Assembly: GCF_000023585.1 (NCBI RefSeq)
Contig: NC_012914.1
Location: 3,254,001 to 3,318,000 of the forward strand
Source of the DNA: Paenibacillus sp. JDR-2
Lineage (GTDB): Bacteria; Bacillota; Bacilli; Paenibacillales; Paenibacillaceae
Direction of reading: 5' to 3'
Length of the DNA: 64,000 nucleotides
Under the pieces are notes generated by a model. It had not been told where the DNA came from. It did not search any database and saw only the letters and a program-made list of their open reading frames with translations. How positions within the stretch are numbered: the stretch's first letter is position 1; each line of letters begins with the position of its first letter. Below are positions 7,908 to 15,498 of the stretch, piece after piece. The position numbers and the translations under genes were made by a program.

Positions 7908-9068
7908 ATGACAAATCATCCAATTGATGAACGGAAGCAAGGGAACTTGCGGGCACCGGAAGAGACGAACGACGCTTGGGCAAAGCTTGAGCTTAAGCTG
8001 AAAGAGCAAGAAGGTTCTCCGGTGTGGGGAGCGTGGATGAAGGAAGGCGTTACTGCGGAAGATACGGAGCATAAAGCCGCGGGTCTAACGCTAATGCAAA
8101 GAGAAATACATGACGCTGATACAGAGAAAATCGAGGAGAAGGAACGCCATGCAGCGAAGCCGATACCTTCCCCTTTTCGCAGCTGGTTGAAGAAGCATGG
8201 CATAAAGACGGGTGTCGCCGCTGCTGCCGTACTAATCTGCGCGGCAATCGCAATCCCGTCTACGAATGAAGCGTTGGCTTCCATTTTGGGCAAATTCAAA
8301 ATGAATCAGGTTGCGGTTGTGCAGGAGGACGATTTCAAAACGGCATTGGAAGGCTTCTTCGGTTCGAATGTGTCGGCGGAGTCAAGCAATAAGTTTGGTC
8401 AATTCGAGCGTACCTTCACTGGTGAAGACGCCTCCGATTTAACGGTAGCGCAAGCACGCGAGAAGTATGGCATCGAGCTTAAGGAGAAGCTGGATCTTCC
8501 GTACGGCAAGCAAACCGAGCTTCAAATTTACGGTCAGCAAGGAGAGGCTATTACTCTTCGCTTGGATGTGAATGAGATCAATGATGTCATGAAGAAGCTT
8601 GGAGCGAAGCAATTGCTGCCGGCTTCCGTAGACGGCAAAGCGATCACGCTCCGGACGGGTCAAGGAGTAAATGCCGACTATCACTTCATGGACTCCGATG
8701 AGAAGTCGCATTACGTCGCGGTTAACGTCATCCCGGTTCCGGTTGTCGAGATGGATCCGTCTATTGAGGCGGAAGATGCTTATGAAGCTTTGATCCGATT
8801 CCCCGTACTGCCGGCTAACCTGAAAAACGTTTTGATGCAAAGTACCCGGATCTCCGAGGGTGAGGTGCCTTTCCCGATTATTACAAACGGCAATGTAACG
8901 AAGTCGGTTGTCAACGGTACGGACGTATACTATGAGAGCAGTACAAACTACTGGTCTGGCTGGAACGCTACTTGGGTGAAGAACGGTCAAGTTACTCAAG
9001 TACGCATGTATGACGCCAATTCGCGCGAAGACGCCGAAATGATTGTGAAGGAATTGATTGCGCAATGA
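7908..9068 (+). CDS. Membrane-anchored anti-sigma factor with DUF4367-like C-terminus
   Basis: A 386-residue protein with a cytoplasmic N-terminal part (about residues 1-100), a single transmembrane helix near 105-125 (TGVAAAAVLICAAIAIPSTN), and a long external part. The last 70 residues (WSGWNATWVKNGQVTQVRMYD and following) match the look of DUF4367 domains found at the end of anti-sigma and outer-surface regulator proteins. ATG 7908 is preferred because AAGGAG at 7893-7898 lies about 9 bases upstream; earlier ATG codons at 7869 and 7887 are inside the sigma gene. It probably holds the ECF factor inactive until an envelope signal arrives. Confidence 0.75.
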   Translation: MTNHPIDERKQGNLRAPEETNDAWAKLELKLKEQEGSPVWGAWMKEGVTAEDTEHKAAGLTLMQREIHDADTEKIEEKERHAAKPIPSPFRSWLKKHGIKTGVAAAAVLICAAIAIPSTNEALASILGKFKMNQVAVVQEDDFKTALEGFFGSNVSAESSNKFGQFERTFTGEDASDLTVAQAREKYGIELKEKLDLPYGKQTELQIYGQQGEAITLRLDVNEINDVMKKLGAKQLLPASVDGKAITLRTGQGVNADYHFMDSDEKSHYVAVNVIPVPVVEMDPSIEAEDAYEALIRFPVLPANLKNVLMQSTRISEGEVPFPIITNGNVTKSVVNGTDVYYESSTNYWSGWNATWVKNGQVTQVRMYDANSREDAEMIVKELIAQ

Positions 9069-10027
9069 GTTATGCCATCGAAACATTCGGTTTAACGAAA
9101 AACTACGGGAACGGACGTGGCTGTCATGATGTCACGCTCCGCATTCCTGCCGGGGAAGCCTTTGGCTTCCTTGGCCCTAACGGGGCTGGCAAGAGTACCA
9201 TCGTTAAAATGCTGGTAGGGCTGACGACGCCTACGGAAGGGAAAGCCTTATTGTTTGGCCAGCCTGCGGGTTCCGTGGAAGCCCGGCGGCGAATCGGCTA
9301 TCTGCCGGAATTGTTCCGCTACCCGGGATGGTTAAGCGGCGAAGAGGCGATGCATTTCCATGCCAAGCTTTGCGGAATGAAAGGGGCAGAGGCCAAGAGC
9401 CGGATTAACCGATTGCTGGACGAGGTAGGAATCGGGCAGCGAGGGAAGGACAGGATAAAGGGTTATTCCAAAGGGATGCAGCAGCGGCTGGGTCTCGCCT
9501 GCGCGCTTTTGGCCGACCCGGATATCGTATTTCTGGACGAGCCGGCATCCGCCTTGGATCCCGTTGGCCGTCATGAAGTACGCGAGCTGCTCCAGCGTCT
9601 TCGCAGGGAAGGGAAAACGATCTTCCTGAACTCCCATCTATTGGAGGATGTGGAGCTGTTATGCGATCATGTAGCACTGCTTAACAATGGCAGAATACTT
9701 GCCGACGGGCGTGTATCGGATGTGTTACGGGCTTCGACACGCTGGCGCTTCCGGGTAGGCGGCATGACCCCTGAACTGCTGGATTGGCTTCGCGAAACGA
9801 TGATTGTACCGGTCGATACTATTCCTTGGGAGGGCAGTGAAACGCCTGCTTGGGGAGAGCATTGGCTGGAAGCCGAGCTTGCCGAAGACGAGCAGGTAGG
9901 CTATTTTAACCGTCTGCTGATTGAACAGGGACTGGCTTTATACGAGACACAGAAGGTGAAGTCAAGCCTGGATGAATGGTTTTTACAGGCAGTATCGGGA
10001 TTGGAGCATAGGGGGGAAAACCGGTGA
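9065..10027 (+). CDS. ABC exporter ATP-binding subunit
   Basis: A 320-residue ATPase with Walker A GPNGAGKST near residue 38, Q-loop region (RIGYLPELFRYPG) near 80, signature YSKGMQQR near 135, Walker B IVFLDEPASALD near 158 and H-loop NSHLLEDVE near 190. The C-terminal 90 residues form the variable domain typical of CcmA/NatA-type ATPases of ABC-2 exporters. The ATG overlaps the anti-sigma stop by four bases and the stop overlaps the next gene, so it forms a complex with the following permease. The substrate is unknown; coupling to an ECF unit suggests a cell-envelope stress or peptide export function. Confidence 0.92.
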   Translation: MSYAIETFGLTKNYGNGRGCHDVTLRIPAGEAFGFLGPNGAGKSTIVKMLVGLTTPTEGKALLFGQPAGSVEARRRIGYLPELFRYPGWLSGEEAMHFHAKLCGMKGAEAKSRINRLLDEVGIGQRGKDRIKGYSKGMQQRLGLACALLADPDIVFLDEPASALDPVGRHEVRELLQRLRREGKTIFLNSHLLEDVELLCDHVALLNNGRILADGRVSDVLRASTRWRFRVGGMTPELLDWLRETMIVPVDTIPWEGSETPAWGEHWLEAELAEDEQVGYFNRLLIEQGLALYETQKVKSSLDEWFLQAVSGLEHRGENR

Positions 10028-10917
10028 TTGCCGTGTGGATGTTAACCTGGAAAGAGCTGATACGCAAAAAAGTCACCTTGATGACTTTGCTGCTTACGGT
10101 TTTGTTTTGGATTGCTTTTTATTTTATCGCGCGAAGCGCGGGAGCGTCGGTATCGCATTACGAATCCGGCATCATAAGCCTGGATAATTTAATCGACCGC
10201 TTCAGGGGAAGCGCTATTTTGCTTTGGATCGGTTTTTTCTTTGCCTCCTTTGCGACAGGATTTCTGGCCATATTCAGCTCCGTGGCAGCCATTACCGGGG
10301 AAGCGGAGCATGGTGTGCTGCAATCGGTATTCGCAAGGCCAATTAAACGCACGTTTTGGTATTTGGGCCGCTGGCTCGGTTTTGTTACGTTTTGTCTTGT
10401 TTATGCGCTTATTCTATTCGTATCCATCCTTGGTATCGTAACTTACGCGACGGGTGTTCACCCGGATTGGTCGGCGATTGGGCCGGCACTAGTGTTGTTC
10501 GTCAGCCCGGTGCTGCTGTTGGTTACGCTGACGATGCTTGCATCCTGCTGGCTTGCGCCGCTTGGCAATGGGGTTGCGATGGTAATGCTCTTTGGGATGG
10601 GCTGGCTTGGTACCATGCTCGACCGGGTCATTGCTGCCGGTATGTTTGCGTCCAACGATTCAACGAAAACATCCGATACGATGGAAATGGTGTCGGGTCT
10701 GATCCGGCTTCTTATTCCAACCGATGCCCTGCAGCAGCGGATGTTATCGGACTTATTCCAGGTGAAAGATCTGGGCCAGTCGTTCACCTCCAGAGATTCC
10801 TTGGGCTATTTTTCAATCGTAAATCCGCCGTCAGACGCTTTCTTATATTACACGGCCGTTTATTTCGTGTTTTTCCTGGCGGCAGGTTTGTACGTCATCC
10901 GAAGAAGAGACTTTTAA
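10024..10917 (+). CDS. ABC-2 type exporter permease
   Basis: A 297-residue permease with six hydrophobic segments. The first follows the basic start WKELIRKKVTLMT; others lie near residues 60-85, 110-140, 145-170, 175-200 and 270-290. The first extracellular loop and the RARP-like cytoplasmic segment (SVFARPIKRTFWYLGRW) between TM2 and TM3 are characteristic of NosY/NatB-like ABC-2 permeases. Start GTG 10024 overlaps the ATPase stop (GTGA). It is the last gene of the sigma-anti-sigma-exporter operon, which ends in a hairpin terminator 30 bases on. Confidence 0.88.
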   Translation: MIAVWMLTWKELIRKKVTLMTLLLTVLFWIAFYFIARSAGASVSHYESGIISLDNLIDRFRGSAILLWIGFFFASFATGFLAIFSSVAAITGEAEHGVLQSVFARPIKRTFWYLGRWLGFVTFCLVYALILFVSILGIVTYATGVHPDWSAIGPALVLFVSPVLLLVTLTMLASCWLAPLGNGVAMVMLFGMGWLGTMLDRVIAAGMFASNDSTKTSDTMEMVSGLIRLLIPTDALQQRMLSDLFQVKDLGQSFTSRDSLGYFSIVNPPSDAFLYYTAVYFVFFLAAGLYVIRRRDF

Positions 10918-10946
10918 ACAACTGTATAGGGGCAACAACGAATCGG

Positions 10947-10975
10947 AAGCCGCATACTCTGCGGCTTTTTATTTT
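10947..10975 (+). terminator. Rho-independent terminator
   Basis: Stem AAGCCGCA / TGCGGCTT with a TACTC loop and a T-rich tail, at the end of the exporter operon. Confidence 0.82.
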
Positions 10976-11033
10976 TGCATGCGTTTCATGGTTAAAACCG
11001 CCGGAGCAGGGGAATTATTCTGGGGAATGAAAC

Positions 11034-11126
11034 GATAAAGAAGCCATGCATGCGGACCATGAAATCAATGACCCTACCTATGCCCATGCCATTCTCACTA
11101 CGGAAGAGTTTCTAGCAAAGCTTTAA
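11034..11126 (+). other. Coding-like remnant in long spacer
   Basis: The spacer 10976-11706 has no complete gene. At 11034-11126 one frame reads ...AMHADHEINDPTYAHAILTT... and closes with TAA; composition and the clean end look like the C-terminus of a lost gene. It has no start or ribosome site. Family not recognised. Confidence 0.3.
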
Positions 11127-11190
11127 GAGACTGCTTGAACGGATTTATTGGAGGTGCACGGGCACAGCTTTAGTGAGGCGAATCACATTG

Positions 11191-11251
11191 CTGCGCAAAA
11201 ATGTCCGCTTAAGGCGCGTTGAGCGCGAAAAGGCTCATTAATAGTGAAGCA
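11191..11251. repeat. 61-bp intergenic repeat, copy A
   Basis: Begins CTGCGCAAAAATG and ends in an imperfect CTCATTA-A-TAGTGAA dyad. It aligns without gaps over 61 bases with copy B at 11356-11416, with about ten differences. Confidence 0.6.
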
Positions 11252-11355
11252 ATTCGCCTTAATGAACGACGCGAAGTAAGTCCAAGAAGTAAATAGTGAG
11301 TATTTCCGCCTATTTCACTCATCGCTCCTCACTAACAATGAGTCTGACTTCACTA

Positions 11356-11416
11356 CTGCGCAAAAATGCCCGATCGAGATGCGTTGAACGCGAAAAGGCT
11401 CACTAATAGTGAGGCA
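11356..11416. repeat. 61-bp intergenic repeat, copy B
   Basis: Same length as copy A, in direct orientation, 165 bases downstream. It contains the perfect dyad CTCACTA-A-TAGTGAG. Further partial copies (TAGTGAGG, CTCACTACTGCAC) flank it up to about 11440. Confidence 0.6.
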
Positions 11417-11484
11417 CACCTCACTACTGCACGAAATAGGCTGCCCACCCGCCGCCCGAGGTTTTATACGAACTTTTAAGTTTA

Positions 11485-11660
11485 TTAGAAGATGGTTTGC
11501 CAGAAGAGGGGGAATACCATTTCGGAATCGTCCGAACGAGCAAGAAGCACGTATGGCGTACCGCCGATTAATATGGCGACCTTTCCTTCCATCAGGTTGG
11601 CCGCGACGATATCCGGCCGCTCCGTGTTCATAACCTGGGGGAAGGGGGTAAAACAATATT
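11485..11660 (-). pseudogene. Relic of a second gerA (spore germination) gene
   Basis: On the minus strand an open frame reads PFPQVMNTERPDIVAANLM, then EGKVAILIGGTPYVLLA, then diverges and stops at 11485. This is the highly conserved GerA core segment (FPQ..TERPD.....L.EG...I..G.P...L), also present as SLFPQLLITERPDRARSYLM in the intact gerA gene of this window. About 55 codons survive. There is no start, and both flanks have lost the rest of the gene. It lies just downstream of gerC on the same strand, so it marks a decayed neighbouring germination locus. Confidence 0.7.
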
Positions 11661-11706
11661 ATGTTTCCAATTGGTTTTTTTTATGCAAAACGGAGACTTG
11701 CCCCAT

Positions 11707-12804
11707 TTACTCCAAAATCGCAGTGTTTAGGATTTTTACGGTTACTTTCGGTTTAATGCGGAGTGTGGGATATTGCTCCCGCCAGTTGAGATTGTTGTAT
11801 AGGTTCGGATGAAAGACGGCCACCTCATGGCCCAGCTGCATGAAATCGCAGTTTGCCTGCTGGAGAGCTGCCATGACCTTAGTTGTTCTAGTCGTAAGAT
11901 CCGCTGCGATAAACGACTCCATGTCCTTTAGCTTCTTATCCGTATGTTTTTCGAACTCGGAGCCGTCCTCAACTAATTTAACCTGCAGCTGCAGGGAGAT
12001 TTCGATCTCACGGAGCTTATCCGCATTCGTAAACACATGAAAACGGCGTTTGGCAGATTGAATAAGGACCGAGTACTGTTGTCCTTCCCGCTGGCTGGAA
12101 AGCAATTGGTTCTTTCCGGACGGATTTTCAATCAAGGTTGCAAGCTGAGTCTCCTCATTATTCAAATTTTTCCCGGTATACCGCCCGTCGCTGAATAAAG
12201 CTGTACCGGACAGACGCGCTTCGTCCCTATAGGGCTCGAACCGGTTTAAGGCGAAATCGTTCATGAACTGGTTACCCCCTAGGATGTAATGAAGCAATTT
12301 ATTGGAAGGAATCTCTCCTCTGCGGATTTCATCATCAATAAGACCAATGAGGAAATTGGAAACGGTCTGATCATTGATGCTTTTTTTGCTGAGCAGCTCC
12401 GTGAGATCACCGTCATACACGGCTAAATAAGCGTATAACGGGTTGGAAGCAAATTGACTGGCAATGTCCAGATGCCGCAATGGTTCATCCTTGGCGAAGC
12501 GGGAGCTTATCAGATACAGCCTCGTCTCAAGGACCGAAAGGATACCGGGCATTTCCTTGTTTGTATTGGAAACAGCATCATATAGGTTGGTCCCCGTCGT
12601 CTTCATATGCAAGGAAGTTTGTCTTCCGCCGCCTTGACTTGCTTCACGAAGGGAAGAGATGACGTAGTCCACTTTAAGCTGCTTGCTGTTGCCCTCGTAA
12701 TCAATCCCGATAATATCGACAAAAAGCAGCTTTTTTAATTGAAGCTGATCCCAGCAGCCCGTCATAAAAAGACAAATAATCAACGCCGCTATGGTTCTCT
12801 TCAT
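11707..12804 (-). CDS. Ger(x)C family spore germination lipoprotein
   Basis: A 365-residue GerC-type subunit of a germinant receptor. A signal peptide with lipobox FMTGC at residues 13-17 is followed by WDQLQLKK, the usual WD-containing start of mature GerC proteins, and by the N- and C-terminal GerAC domains; the C-terminal domain ends in the typical ...LRIKPKVTVKILNTA region. It would be anchored in the outer leaflet of the spore inner membrane beside the A and B subunits. Its ATG overlaps the gerB stop by four bases. Expression in the forespore is expected, but no clear SigG promoter could be picked out. Confidence 0.93.
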   Translation of the reverse strand: MKRTIAALIICLFMTGCWDQLQLKKLLFVDIIGIDYEGNSKQLKVDYVISSLREASQGGGRQTSLHMKTTGTNLYDAVSNTNKEMPGILSVLETRLYLISSRFAKDEPLRHLDIASQFASNPLYAYLAVYDGDLTELLSKKSINDQTVSNFLIGLIDDEIRRGEIPSNKLLHYILGGNQFMNDFALNRFEPYRDEARLSGTALFSDGRYTGKNLNNEETQLATLIENPSGKNQLLSSQREGQQYSVLIQSAKRRFHVFTNADKLREIEISLQLQVKLVEDGSEFEKHTDKKLKDMESFIAADLTTRTTKVMAALQQANCDFMQLGHEVAVFHPNLYNNLNWREQYPTLRIKPKVTVKILNTAILE

Positions 12805-13901
12805 ACCCGATGCCTCCCGGCACTCCGAATTCCGGAAATAAGGAGCAGGAGAAGGGGGAGCGCCACAACGGTGAGAATCGAGAGCTGATCTTGAAAGGCG
12901 GCGATCCGCAAAATATCATTGCGCTTTGTTAGAAAGAAGCTTGCAACAAAGCAAATCGTTACAATAGTCCAGACCCAAAGATAAGACCTGCCAAGCCCCG
13001 CGGTGCGCAAATGCACAAAGGCTTTGGAAGCCAGAAAGAAGTACACGTAGATCGTAGCGGAGACGACGAAGACGTAAAAGATAAGAAACAGAATATCCAG
13101 GCTTTGCAAAATCTGAATGCGGTAGTTTTTCAAAATGAAAACAATCGGTTCCGGCACGATAATCAACTGCTTCTGGCCAAACATCGTTGTACAGACGAGG
13201 CAGACGGTTACATAAAAAACGATGGTCAAAGCGTTGGCAACCGACATCGCAAGCAGCAGTTTCTTTTTGCTGCCGGCTTCCACATAGGGGTAAGCATATA
13301 GAAGCAGATCGTATCCGATATAAGCGCTAAAGGCGACATACACGCCTTTTATAACGGGAGACCAGCCGTTTGACAACACGGGCAGAAGATTTCTAGCATC
13401 CAGTCCGTATATCCCGCTAAACGCAATCAGCAGGAAACAGATGACGGGAAAGATCATAAAGGACTGCGAGATGAAGGCCAGTCTCTTTAGTGAAGAAGTG
13501 GCTGCATATCCGCAAAGGATAACAAGCATAAGGAAGATGAGCCACCTTGGCGTAAGCAAGAACATCCATCGTTTTAAAATGTCGGTGTACAGCACGGTAA
13601 TGAGCAGTCCGGAGAAGGTATAGTAGCATCCATACAGCAGGTTGATGACAAAACCAACCGGTCTGCCGACAACTTCCCGGGAATACGCGTAGAAGTTCCG
13701 ATTCGGATACCGGCTACCGAGCCACCAGATTAACAAGATTCCGATTTGCGCGGCTATTCCGCTAATCAGCACTGCAAGCCACGTATCTTGCCGGGCATTT
13801 TCGGCTCCTACGTGGGGGAGGGATAGAACCTCGGTACCGAGCTGTGCCATTACGGTTAGCGTGATCAACTGCCTACCGTTGATAGACTCTTCCTTCATCA
13901 T
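12801..13901 (-). CDS. GerAB-type spore germination permease
   Basis: A 366-residue integral membrane protein with about ten transmembrane helices, of the GerAB/spore-germination branch of the APC superfamily. It is the subunit that binds the germinant. The start region (INGRQLITLTVMAQLGTEVLSLP) and the Tyr/aromatic-rich TM4-TM6 region (GVYVAFSAYIGYDLLLYAYPYVE) are typical. ATG 13901 is chosen because GAGGAG lies 9 bases upstream and the codon overlaps the gerA stop as ATGA; the TTG at 13910 abuts the ribosome site. Middle gene of gerA-gerB-gerC. Confidence 0.93.
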   Translation of the reverse strand: MMKEESINGRQLITLTVMAQLGTEVLSLPHVGAENARQDTWLAVLISGIAAQIGILLIWWLGSRYPNRNFYAYSREVVGRPVGFVINLLYGCYYTFSGLLITVLYTDILKRWMFLLTPRWLIFLMLVILCGYAATSSLKRLAFISQSFMIFPVICFLLIAFSGIYGLDARNLLPVLSNGWSPVIKGVYVAFSAYIGYDLLLYAYPYVEAGSKKKLLLAMSVANALTIVFYVTVCLVCTTMFGQKQLIIVPEPIVFILKNYRIQILQSLDILFLIFYVFVVSATIYVYFFLASKAFVHLRTAGLGRSYLWVWTIVTICFVASFFLTKRNDILRIAAFQDQLSILTVVALPLLLLLISGIRSAGRHRV

Positions 13902-15331
13902 CTTTTCCAACTCCTCGGATGCCGCAGCCTAGTTTGATTATATGGCGAGGTTCTTGCCGGTCTTTTTTTCATATTCCAAATAGGTGAGCGGATCAGCGTA
14001 TCTCTTATCCCGCTTAAAGAAGAAGGAGGAGTAAAGTAAGGCTGTCCCATTGTGCTCATTTGACATAAGTAAATAAAGATGATCATAAAGAAAAACGCCA
14101 GACCCAGCAGCCCAAAGACAGAGGACAATAGAATCGCCGGGTAACCGAGCAATCTTACCGCGCTGCTCATCTCGTAGGATGGAATAATAAAAGAAGCCAA
14201 GCCTGTTAAGGCGGCTACGATAACCATCGTGTTGGAAGCCAGGTTCGACTGCACAATTACGGTTCCGATAACGATACCGCCTACTACGCCTATGGTTTGG
14301 CCGGCTGGACTGGCAAGCCGTATGGTGGCTTCTCTTAAGATTTCAAGCAAAAGCATCATGGCAATCGTCTCGATTAACGGCGGAAAAGTCACGTATTTCA
14401 GCGAGCTTTGCAGCGTATTCACGAAATTAATCGGCAGCAGCTGGGGGTTAAAGGAACTGACCGACACATAAAAGGCAGGCAGCCCAATGGCCAGCAGAAA
14501 GCAGGCAAGACGAAGAAGCCGGAAGAAGGTTCCAAGCAGCCAGCTGATATGGTAATCGTCAGGGCTTTGAAAAAAGGACCAGAACGTTACGGGCAATATA
14601 ATGGCATCCGGTGCACCTGAGGTCGCAATGACCATTTTGCCTTCCATTAAATAGGAGCGCGCACGGTCTGGGCGTTCGGTAATTAAGAGCTGCGGGAACA
14701 GGCTGAATTTTTTGTCCCGGATCAGTTCGTCAATAAAACCTGGGGATTCCGTATAATCGATATCGATGCTCAGGAGACGCCGGTCCAGTTCCTCAACAAA
14801 TGACGGGTCCGCGACCGTCTTAATGTACATAACGGCTACCTTTGTCTTGGATAAACGGCCTATCGTATACGATTTGATAACAAACTCGGTTGAAGGAATC
14901 AGCTTGCGCATCAAATTAAGATTGGTATCCAAATTTTCTATGAACGCTTCATTTGCTCCACGAAGAATACGCTCATTTGACGGAATGTTAATGGTGCGCT
15001 CCTTCTTCAAATCAGCGCCAAGCAAATACAATTTGCTCTCTCCGTCGCGATGCAGCACCGTTTTGCCGCATACAACCGCTTGAACGGCTAATTCGATGTG
15101 ATCCGTTTCCGCATAGTCAAGTATCGATATAACCTCGCGTACCTCATTCAAAGGCTGTGAAAGCAACGGTTTCAAGATGAATTCCTGGACATGGGAGGAA
15201 TCAATCAAGGTGTCCAAATAGAATAGTCTGTATTCGATTCCGCCGATCAGCAGCCTTTTCGATTGAAAATCGCTTTGACCGGAAAATTGCTCGTAGAAAA
15301 ATTGCTCTGATGCCGCGACGGACGGGTTCAC
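13898..15331 (-). CDS. GerA family spore germination protein
   Basis: A 477-residue A-subunit of a germinant receptor. The N-terminal soluble domain (about residues 1-240) ends with SLFPQLLITERPDRARSYLM, the core GerA motif, followed by four or five transmembrane helices (about 255-440). The length is close to the usual 480-520. Start GTG 15331 is preceded by AGGAGGA with 7-base spacing. First gene of the gerA-gerB-gerC operon, divergent from the beta-glucosidase gene. The germinant, probably an amino acid or sugar, cannot be told from sequence. Confidence 0.94.
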   Translation of the reverse strand: MNPSVAASEQFFYEQFSGQSDFQSKRLLIGGIEYRLFYLDTLIDSSHVQEFILKPLLSQPLNEVREVISILDYAETDHIELAVQAVVCGKTVLHRDGESKLYLLGADLKKERTINIPSNERILRGANEAFIENLDTNLNLMRKLIPSTEFVIKSYTIGRLSKTKVAVMYIKTVADPSFVEELDRRLLSIDIDYTESPGFIDELIRDKKFSLFPQLLITERPDRARSYLMEGKMVIATSGAPDAIILPVTFWSFFQSPDDYHISWLLGTFFRLLRLACFLLAIGLPAFYVSVSSFNPQLLPINFVNTLQSSLKYVTFPPLIETIAMMLLLEILREATIRLASPAGQTIGVVGGIVIGTVIVQSNLASNTMVIVAALTGLASFIIPSYEMSSAVRLLGYPAILLSSVFGLLGLAFFFMIIFIYLCQMSTMGQPYFTPPSSLSGIRDTLIRSPIWNMKKRPARTSPYNQTRLRHPRSWKR

Positions 15332-15429
15332 ATGGATCTCCTCCTATTCCATTGATTTCCTTACTATAGCCATCGGATGGGAAGATTATGTGGCAATCAG
15401 TGACTGAGTAAAGGTATGAATGAGGAGTA

Positions 15430-15458
15430 TTGACATGAAACGCAGCACCTTCTAAACT
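15430..15458 (+). promoter_or_regulatory. Promoter of the beta-glucosidase gene
   Basis: TTGACA (15430-15435), 17-base spacer, TAAACT (15453-15458). The -35 is a perfect SigA match and the -10 matches at four of six positions. The cre-type palindrome begins 6 bases after the -10. Confidence 0.65.
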
Positions 15459-15463
15459 AATTA

Positions 15464-15477
15464 TGAAAGCGGTTTCA
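15464..15477. promoter_or_regulatory. cre site (CcpA-type operator)
   Basis: TGAAAGCGGTTTCA matches the catabolite-responsive element consensus TGWNANCGNTNWCA at every fixed position and lies within the longer dyad TTATGAAA-N4-TTTCATAA. Its position at about +1 to +15 of the predicted promoter would block transcription when CcpA is bound. A dedicated LacI-family repressor is an alternative ligand. Confidence 0.75.
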
Positions 15478-15498
15478 TAAAAAGGAGAGCTTGCGGCG

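Noticed and set aside
11315-11656. 113-codon minus-strand frame over the repeat region
   Set aside because: It overlaps the gerA relic in a different frame; the relic's frame has clear GerA similarity while this one does not.
15332-15429. SigG promoter for the gerA operon
   Set aside because: CATAATC on the minus strand resembles a -10, but no TGMATA-like -35 lies at 17-18 bases.
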